From assembly GCA_025526915.1 (NCBI GenBank), contig JAHLKH010000450.1:1-11850 (forward strand): a stretch of 11,850 nt of DNA. The letters run 5' to 3'. This document shows positions 1 through 8,143 of the stretch, in pieces. A model generated the notes under the pieces. The model had not been told where the DNA came from. It was given only the letters and a program-made list of their open reading frames with translations, and did no database searches. Position numbers and translations under genes: made by a program. Source of the stretch: Entophlyctis helioformis (lineage: Eukaryota > Chytridiomycota > Chytridiomycetes > Chytridiales > Chytriomycetaceae). The number at the start of each line of letters is the position of its first letter. Within the stretch, counting starts at the first letter, position 1.

Positions 1-10
1 TCATGCTGCT

Positions 11-250
11 GTCTTTGTGATTGGCGGCAAAGAATCCGTCGCCGTTTGTGCCGCTTTTGACGCTCGCCTGCACACACTCGGCAGCAGCAATCGCACAACA
101 ACGACGACAACGACGACGACGATGCAGCGGCACCATCGCCAGAGCCTGTCGGCCTCGTCCATCGCCACGGCTGCCGATCCGTCTGCGCAGCATCCACTCG
201 CGCCGCCGTCTGTGCTGCCTGCTGCCCCCGCCGTGAGTCTGTCTGTCTGC
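11..250. repeat. Segmental duplicate, copy 1 (cytochrome b5 5' region)
   Basis: This segment is nearly identical, in the same orientation, to about 8361-8610. The match starts at GTCTTTGTGATTGG and ends in a CTGTCTG-type tract near 245-250. Differences are few: some substitutions, one G missing in the run near 80, and a changed count in the AAC/GAC trinucleotide tract near 98-122. On the minus strand it encodes the same pre-b5 stretch as copy 2, including the residues GFFAANHKD. The similarity stops abruptly at about position 10, inside the b5 coding exon, so this copy is a 5' gene fragment or diverges just beyond the window edge. Whether a gene continues to the left cannot be seen. Confidence 0.85.
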
Positions 251-509
251 TCGATATTGTGGCGCGTGGCCAACACGGGACAGGAGAAGATGGCTGCGAT
301 CTGGCGCACGCACGCACTTGACCTGCACGCCAGAAACAAACCGCCCAACGCCCCCTTGCAACGCAGCCACTGCCCGCATACGCACAGCTCCCGTCCAGCA
401 GCCGACAGCAGCTTCTAGATCCAACGTACGTGTCTGTGCCTGCGTGCGCACTCTTGCTGGCCGCTGCCCCCACTCCCTGACTCGCCAACCAGCAGCACTG
501 TGCACCCCC
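251..509 (+). promoter_or_regulatory. 5' flank of the LRR gene with a possible 5'-UTR intron
   Basis: No credible coding region is seen between the duplicated segment and the start codon at 510, and I see no clear TATA box. A plausible 5'-UTR intron runs from a GTACGT donor at 426 to an AACCAG acceptor ending at 492 (67 nt), with CTGAC 15-20 nt before the acceptor. That matches the size and branch-point style of the coding introns in the same gene. Upstream ATGs (17, 318) lie in frames that stop at once after splicing, so I do not use them. Confidence 0.3.
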
Positions 510-3500
510 ATGACCGTTTCTCCTCGCTCGTCTGGATCTGACACCTCGTCGCCGCCGTCGACGCCGTCTCGCAAGACTCTCGGCCTCCCCCTTGCCAGCT
601 GCTTCAGTCCCACTGGTGACGATGGCCCGCAGGCTCCTCGTCCTCCTGATGCCGACAATGACAAGCAGGCAAGCCTCAACTACCACTCTCCATCTGTGCA
701 CTCGTTCGTTCATCTGACCTGCTTTCTGCACCACAGCGCCACTTTGAGAACCACCGCGACCGCCTCCTTGCCCTCTTCCGCGAGAGCATTGGCCGTCTCA
801 ACGCCTCTGTCGCCCCCACCAGCGACAGCATCTCGACCATCGAGGATCTGGCTCGCTTCTCGTCCGACTTTGCACGCAGCTTCACGGACCTGCGGTCAAG
901 CATCGGTAACGCCATAGCCACGAGCAACAACCAGGCTGTCATCGACCTAAAGGAAACGTCCACGCAGGCCAAGGCTATCAAGCCGCCCAAGATCGGCGAC
1001 GCCTTCAGCAAGCTCAAGGAGACCCTTGCCGATGTGGACGACAAGAAGGACACGATCATCGCCGAGTTCACCAAGTTCCTTGCTGTTGTCGACGCCGAGG
1101 CTTCTGACGTGGATCTGTCGCCCATCTCGCAGGCCATCACCATCAGCCGGAACGTTGTGGACATGTCTGCAGCATTCAAGGCCGAGAAGCAGAGCGATGA
1201 AACTGCTGATCGCATGTCCCCCGAGGCTGCCAAGTCCCGCGAGGCCACCAAGTCCCGCGTCAAGACGGCCACTCGCTTCCTTGCCAAGAACGGTCTCGAG
1301 GTTGCTTCCACCATGGTCAGCATCGCCAAGACCGCCACAAACCTCGTCCCCATCCCCGGACTGCCGCTTGTCCTTGAGACCATCGAGAACATCCTCAATC
1401 ACTTCAAGGACGTCAAGTGGTTTCGTAGCGAGCTGAAGAGCATCATGGACCATCTCGAGGAGCTCAATCAGATCCTCAAGCCGATGGCCGACCAGTGGTT
1501 CTCGGTTGAGGTGCACAACCGAATCAACGAGCTGCAGCTGCTGCTTGATGACATCAAGATCAACATCCGTGTCACCAAGCGTGCCACCCACAGGTTCCTC
1601 TCAATCATTCGGTCCACCAAAGACGAGCTTGGGGACAAGTACGAGGAGTACAAGGCTCGCCTTTGCACAATCAAGGAGGTCTGTGTGGCATGCGGATCTT
1701 TGATGCTTATGCCGTGATCACTGCCTTGGGATGCATTCAATGATGGACTGACAACGCGTGGCTCTTCATGACTGCCACTACACAGATGCTCAGCCTCGCC
1801 ATCCAGGTCGACTCGGCCGTCATGCTGCTGCACACCGCACACAAGGTCAACCTGATCGACACCAAGACCGACAAGATCCTTGGCCTCATCCGCCCGCGCA
1901 TCCTCAACCTTCGCCATGACGACTTTCTCATCTCAGCCGTCCCTGAGGACTCCAAGGGCACATTCACGGTTTACAAGGCCAAGATGGATGGAATGGACTT
2001 TGTGCTCAAGACGTTTGAGCAGCCATTCAACTCAGATGCGATTGAGGCCGAGGCACGCAAGTGGTTCAACATGAGCCACCCCAACATCCTTGATCTCACT
2101 GGCATCTGTCTTGAGGGCAAGGACAACCGGAAGCCATTCCTCGCCTTCCCCTTTGTAAGGGACGATCTCAAGTCCTTCATGAAAGCCCCTCTTTGTCTTC
2201 CCATGAAGGATCGCATCTCCATCCTCATCCGTCTGGCCCGCGGTATCCAGTATCTGCACAAGTATGCACCTGGTGCACCGATTGTGCATGGCTCACTGAC
2301 TCTGAGCCATGTCCGCGTGGGTAAGTGTGCTGTGGATACACATTGGCTTTCATGTCAATGCATTGCTGGATTGTATGCAGATGGGCTAATTGAATGGCAT
2401 GCCATGACAGAGGCAAAGATGAACGATGCTGGCACTCTCAAGATCCGCAGTGTCAAGATTGTGCCCAACATCAAGTCAGCTGGCACTGCCATGCAAGTGA
2501 TGGACTCCCCCTTTCTGGCTCCTGAGGCTCAGAAGGATGCCAAGAATCCTCAAAAGCCACTCGACATCTATGCCTTTGGCATCATTGCCATGGCAGTGCT
2601 GTCCTGTGAGCTGCCAGAGCAGCTGGATCTGGAGGCAATGGGGAAGCCTGAAGGTGTCTCTGTCCGGCTGTGGCACATTATCAACAAGTGCATAAATCAC
2701 GGGGTTGGTGCTCGTCCAGAGGCAGATGAACTCATGCAAGAGCTACTCAAGGTTGCACCTTCCAAACCAGGCAAGTCTGTGATGCTGCCTGTAGCTGCAT
2801 GATCTGGCTGTCCAGCATAGAGCTTACTGAATGAGACCTGAAATGGAAGCAGGCAACAAGGCCATGTTGCAGGCTGGCGCCACTGATCTGGAAACACTCT
2901 GCTTCTTGTTCCCTGAGTGGACAGATGACAGTGAGATCACCACCAACTCGACCAATGTCAATGGCGGAATGCTGCATCTGTTTGATGCTCATCTGGGACG
3001 CACAATCTCCAACCTCAGACTTGAGTGGAGTTCCAAGTTCAACTTGACAGCTCTGTGAGTGCAGTTGTGGTGTGATTGGATGTATGACGTCTGTGGACTG
3101 ATGCAAGTGCTGTGTGTGTGCACTGCATGGACAGACGCCTGACTGGCTGTGGTCTCACTGGCACCATTCCCAAGGAGATTGGCAACCTGAGCATGCTGAC
3201 TGAGCTGTGAGTTGGAGAAAGCTACAAGTGTGTGAATGTGGTAGGTGGCTAACACTGCATCGCATGGCTGAATGGACAGCTGGCTTGATCAGAATGATCT
3301 GGATGGCATCTCGCAAATGATCTGCAAACTGACAAAGCTCAAGTCACTGTGAGTGCTGTGATGCCACTCTGGATGGATGGATGGATGGATGGATGGATGG
3401 ATGGATGGATGGATGGATGGATGGATGGATGGATGGATGGATGGATGGATGGATGGATGGATGGATGGATGGATGGATGGATGGATGCTGATGCTGATGC

Positions 3501-6500
3501 TGATGCTGATGCTGACAAATCTACCAAAAAGGCGGCTTGGACAAAACAGATCAATTGGATCCCTTCCAGTAACAATCAGACTGCTGAGGGACTTGGAGGA
3601 GCTGTGAGTGTGAAGCATTGTGTGCACTGGCAGAACAAGTGAGTTTGACTGACTGGGTGATGGATCAAATGTGCAGTGATATCCAGGGCAATCAGATTGG
3701 AGAATTGCCAGAGGCTTTGTGGGATCTGCACAAGTTGACAAAGCTGTGAGTGGCAATGATGGAGAAGCAGGATTGATGAGGTGGCTTTAGTGGCTAACTA
3801 TTGCTTGATGGACAGGAATGTCTCTGAGAATGCCATTAAGAAAATACCAGAGGAGATTGGACAGTTGACAAATTTGGAGGTGTTGTATGTATAGACTATG
3901 GATGGATGGTGAAGTTGATAGGATGTGATTACTGACATGGAGTAGTTGCTGCAAGGGACTGGAAAACAACATGCTGGAGACACTGCCTGAATCCATTGGC
4001 AAACTGACAAATCTGACTGAGCTGTAAGTTCAAACTGTGTATGGATGGTGAAGTGGATTGGATGTGATTGCTGACATGGAGTGGATGCTGCAGGGATCTG
4101 AGAAGCAACAAGCTGGAGACATTGCCTGAATCCATTGGCAATCTGAGGAATCTGACTGAGCTGTAAGTTCAAACTGTGTATGGATGGTGAAGTGGATTGG
4201 ATGTGACTGCTGACATGGAGTGGATGCTGCAGGTATCTTAGTGACAATCAGCTCACAGAACTGCCTGACTCCATTGGCAAACTCATTTGTCTGACTCATC
4301 TGTATGTGCAAACAGAAGATAAGTTGAAATTTTTGGCAGGATGTGGTTACTGACATGGAGTGGATGCTACAGGGATCTCTGCAGCAATGAGTTCAAAGTA
4401 TGGCCTGAATCTTTTGGCAAACTGGCAAGTCTCAACGAGTTGTAAGTACCAACTGGAGATTCATGGTGAATACAATCCCTGATGTGGAGTGGATGCTGCA
4501 GGGATCTCCAAAACAACGAGCTCACAGAACTGCCAGAATCCATTGACAATTTGACTGGTCTGACAAGGCTGTAAGCGTTACACATGGATGGCGAACTTGA
4601 TGTGATGTGATTGCTGACATGGAGTGGATTCTGTAGGAACATCAACAGCAACCTGCTCACAAAATTGCCCATATCAATTGGCAAATTGGCCAACTTAAGA
4701 CACCTGTACGTACATACTGCAGATTCATGATAGATGCGATCACTTACTTTGAATGGATTCTGCAGGTATCTGGAAAGCAATGGGCTTGAAAAACTGCCTA
4801 GATCCATTGGCAATCTGAGTCATCTGACTGAGCTGTAAGCCATAACTCCAGATTGAAATTGGACTTTATTGAGCTTGATTGCTGACATGACGTGCATTCT
4901 GCAGGAATCTACAAAACAACAAGCTTGCAGGACTGCCAGAATCCATCAGCAATCTGACAAAACTGACCAAGCTGTAAGTTCAAACATCTGATTGGTTGTA
5001 GTTATGGTTGGATGTGGTTACTGACATGGAGTGGATGCTGCAGGGACCTTCAAGACAACCAACTCAAAAAACTGCCTAGATCCGTTGGCAATCTGAGTCA
5101 TCTGACTGAGCTGTAAGCCATAACTCCAGATTGAAATTGGACTTTATTGAGCTTGATTGCTGACTTGGGAGGTATGTAACAGGAATCTGAGAAACAGCAG
5201 GCTCAAGAAATTGCCCAAATCCATTGGAAGATTGACTGGTCTGAATGAGTTGTAAGTGTGACATGTGGATGGATGCTGGATTTGATCAGATGCGATCCCT
5301 AATACGAAATTGATGGCACAGGATTCTCGAAAACAACAAGCTCACAGGACTGCCCAAATCCATTGGAAAATTGGCTCGTCTCACACACCTGTATGTTCAT
5401 ACAGCTGATGGATGGCTAAGTTGATCAGATATGATTGCTAACATGGAATGGATACTGCAGGGACTTGCAAGACAATCAACTCAGAATTCTGCCCAAATCC
5501 ATTGGCAATCTGACTGGTCTGACAAGGCTGTAAGTGCATAGGACAAATTGATGTTGAGTATTATTTGACGCAATAACTAACAAAGAGTGGATGCTGAAGG
5601 AGCCTCAATGGCAACAAGCTCGCAGGACTGCCTGACTCCATAGGTAATCTGACTGGTCTGACGCATCTGTAAGGGCAAGCTGCATTTTGATTGAATTTGG
5701 ACTGGCTGAGGTTACTGACATGGAATGGATGCAACAGCGGTCTCTACCAAAATGAGCTTGAAGAATTGCCTGAATCCATTGGAAAACTGACTGGTCTTAC
5801 ATGGCTGTAAGTACAGACTACAGATTGACATGCAATCTGATTGGATGATTGCTGACTTTCAATGGATGCTGCAGGATTCTCCGCAACAACAAGCTCACAG
5901 GACTGCCCAAATCCATTGGTAGTTTGTCAAGTCTGACATGGTTGTAAGTACATTGTGTCTGTTTACAGTGAATTTGATGAGACGTGGCTACTGACATTGA
6001 GTGGACGCTTCAGGAATCTAGAAGAAAATCTGTTGACAGGAAAGCAAGAAGTCTTAGGCACAGTGACCAGTCTGATATGGTTGTAAGTGCAAACTGTTCA
6101 TTGGTGGCAAACTTGATGTGATGTGATATGATTACTGACATGGAATGGATGCTCAGGGATCTTGGTTACAACAAACTCACTGAAATGCCCAAGTCTATTG
6201 ACAATTTGACTGAACTGAAATGGCTGTAAGTACCATCTGGAGATTGATGGTGAGTGTGATCACTGACATGGAGTGGATGCGGCAGGGTTCTTCAAAACAA
6301 CAAGCTCACAGAACTGCCAGAATCCATTGGCAATTTGACTGGTCTGACAAGGCTGTAAGCGTTACACATGGATGGCGAACTTGATGTGATGTGATTGCTG
6401 ACATGGAGTGGATTCTGCAGGAACATCAACAGCAACAAGCTCTCAAAACTGCCCAAGTCCATTAGCGATTTGACTGCTCTGAATGAGTTGTGAGTGTGGA

Positions 6501-6771
6501 TTGTAGATGGACGCTGAATTTGATTGGATGCGATCACTAACACACCATTGATGCTACAGTACTCACCATGACAATCCATTTACTGAATCACCAGAACCCA
6601 TTGACAAACCGGCTGATCAGATGAATCAGTAAGTGCAAACAGCAGTCTGACGGTGGGCCAGATACAATGTGATTGCTGACATACGGTGGATGCTGCAGGG
6701 ATCTCTATGGCAATGACGAGGCTGATATGTTTGGAATGGCCGATGATCTTTTTGATGAGGAGACTTTGTAA
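510..6771 (+). CDS. Helical (MLKL-NTD-like) - pseudokinase - LRR protein, 31 exons
   Basis: Exons read: 510-668, 737-1678, 1786-2320, 2381-2770, 2853-3054, 3135-3206, 3280-3348, 3532-3603, 3677-3745, 3816-3884, 3946-4023, 4094-4162, 4233-4301, 4373-4441, 4502-4570, 4637-4705, 4766-4834, 4905-4973, 5044-5112, 5183-5251, 5322-5390, 5461-5529, 5600-5668, 5738-5806, 5875-5943, 6014-6082, 6157-6225, 6286-6354, 6421-6489, 6560-6628, 6699-6771. They sum to 4041 nt, a multiple of three, giving about 1346 residues and TAA at 6769. Domains: 1-53 Ser/Pro-rich, 54-367 all-helical, about 400-675 pseudokinase, 743 to about 1300 LRRs, then an acidic tail. No signal peptide or clear transmembrane segment is seen, so the protein is probably cytosolic. 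By analogy with MLKL and fungal HeLo/HELL proteins, the helical bundle could be a membrane executor, the pseudokinase a relay and the LRRs a sensor; this role is inferred. Introns 1 and 4 are GC-AG; the rest are GT-AG. Least certain: the start codon, the intron 2 donor (GTCTGT) and the exon 11 acceptor. Confidence 0.85.
737..1678 (+). other. N-terminal helical domain, MLKL_NTD/HeLo-like (exon 2)
   Basis: Residues 54-367 are almost wholly heptad-like and amphipathic, with few prolines: early coiled-coil stretches, then a segment with VPIPGLP at 257-263 followed by long Leu/Ile-rich helices (roughly 264-300, 310-335 and 340-367). A Pro-Ile-Pro-Gly-Leu turn between a small/hydrophobic helix and a charged helix is typical of fungal and plant proteins whose N-terminal four-helix bundle is classed as MLKL_NTD-like, often placed before a kinase-like domain. 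That assignment rests on pattern and domain order, not a profile search. Alternatives are a generic coiled-coil scaffold or a HeLo-type domain. The reading frame is open across all 942 nt, and codons are much richer in G/C at position three than in the LRR exons. Confidence 0.55.
1786..2770 (+). other. Pseudokinase domain (exons 3-4)
   Basis: Fold landmarks are present: VLK with Lys442, helix-C Glu456 nine residues before His465-Pro ('SHPNILDL'), 'IQYLH' of helix E, 'SPFLAPE' (APE motif), 'DIYAFGI' (DVYSFG-like) and the late 'ARPEADEL' Arg657. The catalytic machinery is gone. The Gly-loop reads [16 protein letters not shown] is HGS (Ser537), the Asn of HRDxxxxN is His542, and the DFG position reads SVK (about 569-571). 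Phosphotransfer is therefore very unlikely, while the VAIK-type Lys and helix-C Glu remain, as in several signalling pseudokinases including the MLKL class. The family looks TKL-like. The 60-nt intron at 2321-2380 is a multiple of three and stop-free, so retention would only insert 20 residues in the catalytic-loop region. Confidence 0.85.
2853..3054 (+). other. LRR N-terminal cap exon (exon 5)
   Basis: This exon encodes residues 676-743 and links the kinase fold to the repeats. '[11 protein letters not shown]' resembles the capping helix seen before LRR solenoids, and the exon ends with a first repeat-like strand, 'ISNLRLEW...LTAL'. It is entered through the GC-AG intron 2771-2852 (donor CAG|GCAAGT, acceptor GAAGCAG). 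This is the only AG upstream of the domain that keeps both flanking frames open, because an in-frame TGA lies at 2828-2830. It leaves in phase 2 through GTGAGT, setting the phase used by every later exon. Confidence 0.65.
3135..6489 (+). repeat. Tandem array of 24 one-exon leucine-rich repeats with homologous introns
   Basis: Exons 6-29 each encode one LRR of 23 residues (69 nt; exons 6 and 8 are 72 nt, exon 11 about 78 nt). Each starts and ends in phase 2 within the Leu codon that closes the previous repeat. The consensus is xLxxNxLTxLPxSIGNLTxLTxL. Introns are mostly 60-80 nt and share a 3' end built on CTGACATGGAGTGGATG followed by CTGCAG, so the repeated unit is exon plus intron, about 140 bp. 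The first repeat has a plant-like 'GTIPKEIG' turn and the others the shorter LP-type turn. Exon 26 has lost the Leu-Pro and reads 'TGKQEVLG'. The solenoid would form a curved binding surface; its ligand is unknown. Confidence 0.92.
3370..3486. repeat. (ATGG)n microsatellite in intron 7
   Basis: A near-perfect tetranucleotide run of about 29 copies is followed directly by a CTGATG tract (about 3485-3515). It sits inside intron 7 (3349-3531), stretching that intron to 183 nt against about 70 nt for its siblings. Neighbouring introns carry short ATGGATGG seeds (for example near 3899), a likely origin. The downstream CTGAC near 3512 and the acceptor at 3531 remain. The run is open in several frames on both strands, which creates spurious low-complexity reading frames. 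Confidence 0.95.
6560..6771 (+). other. Decayed LRR exons forming the acidic C-terminal tail (exons 30-31)
   Basis: Exon 30 (6560-6628) is still 69 nt and phase 2-2 but has lost its leucines; it retains an 'ESPEPIDK' relic of the LPxSIGN turn. Exon 31 (6699-6771) opens with 'DLYGND', as LRR exons do, then turns into an acidic stretch ending 'DDLFDEETL' before TAA. The tail thus looks like former repeats, not a separate domain. Charge and placement suggest a flexible or capping end; its function is unknown. Confidence 0.7.
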
Positions 6772-6970
6772 GATCGGGCACGGATCATGAAGCACGCCAT
6801 TGTCATTTGTCAACTATTCAGCACTTGAAGGTTCCCAGATGCACTATCCACATCGGTAGCATGCCAATGCATTACAACCCATCCTCTGTTTCCAATGAAC
6901 GAAGCATTCCAAGATTGTTCATTCTATGATGCTCTATTTGGCAGGTTGTCCGAGTGTCCTCAATGGTTCC
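6772..6970. other. Downstream flank of the LRR gene
   Basis: About 200 bp follow the stop codon before recognisable retroelement sequence. I see no open coding region, no clear AATAAA signal and no LTR-like end. The AT-richer composition of the LRR array persists to about 6960 and changes sharply at the retroelement. Confidence 0.4.
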
Positions 6971-8142
6971 TCTTCTGCTCCGGTGCTCAAGTACTTTGAC
7001 CCGTCGCTGGAGACGCACGTGTACACGGACGCATCCGAGTTTGCCATTGGTGGCTGGATTGGCCAGAAGCATGTCGAGGCGGACGGCACGGCCAAGATCC
7101 ATCCGGTCTCGTTCTACTCGCGCAAGCTCAACGATGCGGAACGCAACTACCCGACCCACGAGCGCGAGATGCTGGCGATCGTGGACACCTGCGACAAGTA
7201 CCGGCACTACCTGCTCAGCGTGCAGTTCACCATCCACACCGACCATGCATCGCTGCGCTGGATCTCGACGCAGCCCAAGCTGTCGTACCGCCAGGCTCGC
7301 TGGATCATGGAGCTGCAAGAGTTTGATGCGACCGTCCAGTACATCCAGGGCGGTGAGAACCACCTGGCTGACATGCTGTCGCGCCATGTGACGGTTGCTC
7401 CGCACTGTGCCCGCTGCCGCTCGACGGTTGAAGTGTCCGCCCTGACGACGGTCACCTCTGGCATCGCTGCTCGCATCTGCCCGCTGCTGGCTGCCGATCC
7501 GTTCCTGCTCAACGTCGCTCGCTGGAAGGCCGATCCTGCTGGTGCTGCTGCACAGGAGCGTCAGTTGGCAGTCAAGCTGGAGCTGGTCGATGGCCTGTGG
7601 TTCTACGAGGGTCGCATGTACATCCCAGAGGGTCAAGTGCGCACCGACCTGCTCACCTTGTACCATGAGCCGCCTCATGCTGGCCACCAGGGCCGCGAAC
7701 GAACACACGGCCGTCTGCGTGCGCACTACTACTGGCCGGACATGGCTGCGTCGGTCGGCCGCTTTGTGGGCTCGTGCGACGCCTGCCAGCGGTTCAACTC
7801 GTCGACGCAGGCTCCTGCCGGTCTGCTGCACCCGCTGCCCATCCCTGCCGACCGCTTCCAGTCTGTGGCGTGCGACATTGCCTTGCTGCCCATGTCGGAC
7901 GAGGGCAACGACGCTGTGTTTGTTGTTGTGGATCGCCTGACAAAGCTTGCAAGTGCATGCCGACGCGACGCGATGCGACTGCCGAGGATCTTGCCGCGCT
8001 GTTCCTCAACCGATGCGTGCTTGCTGGCCACGGCCTGCCGTCGTCTATCGTGTCGGACCGCGACGCTCGCTTCCTGTCTGCCTTCTGGACGGCGCTCTGT
8101 GCGGCGCTGGACATTGAGCAGGTCATGGCAACAGCCCGCCAC
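6971..8142 (+). mobile_element. Ty3/gypsy retrotransposon internal fragment (RNase H - integrase), inactive
   Basis: Translation from 6971 opens at 'SAPVLKYFDPS', the join between reverse transcriptase and RNase H in Ty3/gypsy polyproteins. The RNase H follows, with 'VYTDAS', 'FYSRKLNDAERNYPTHERE', 'TIHTDHASLRW' and 'NHLADMLSR'. Next is the integrase zinc-binding H2C2 region ('YHEPPHAGHQG', 'HYYWPDM', 'CDACQR') and the start of the catalytic core ('ACDIALLP', 'VVVDRLTKLA'). One base is lost near 7949-7952, so the core continues in the next frame with 'KCMPTRRDATAEDL' and 'SIVSDRDARF'. The sequence ends at 'MATARH', just before the expected HPQTDGQTE catalytic-Glu motif. Gag, protease, the main RT domain, the integrase C-terminus and LTRs are absent, so this is a dead 1.17-kb piece. 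The long frame that runs on past 7950 is an artefact. Confidence 0.92.
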
Positions 8143-8143
8143 T

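Noticed and set aside
676..1591. Long minus-strand frames opposite exon 2
   Set aside because: The + strand frame has coherent helical protein content and matching splice sites; the minus frames are codon-bias shadows.
2321..2380. Treating the uninterrupted frame 1768-2802 as a single kinase exon
   Set aside because: The 60-nt stretch has GTAAGT...TGTATGCAG borders and encodes Cys/Trp-rich sequence unlike a kinase catalytic loop. The frame's last residues (past 2770) also follow a GC-AG donor and are probably intronic.
3289..3756. Open frames on both strands made of MDGW-, SIHP- or MLML-type repeats
   Set aside because: They are produced by the ATGG/CTGATG microsatellite inside an intron and have no independent coding signal.
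4024..6700. Regularly spaced, near-identical short sequences that could look like a CRISPR-type or satellite array
   Set aside because: The conserved pieces are intron 3' ends (CTGAC branch point to CAG) and LRR-coding exons in one continuous spliced frame; this is a gene, not an array of spacers.
6872..7831. 319-codon open frame on the minus strand
   Set aside because: It is antisense to clear Ty3/gypsy RNase H-integrase coding sequence; it is a GC-rich shadow with no recognisable motif.
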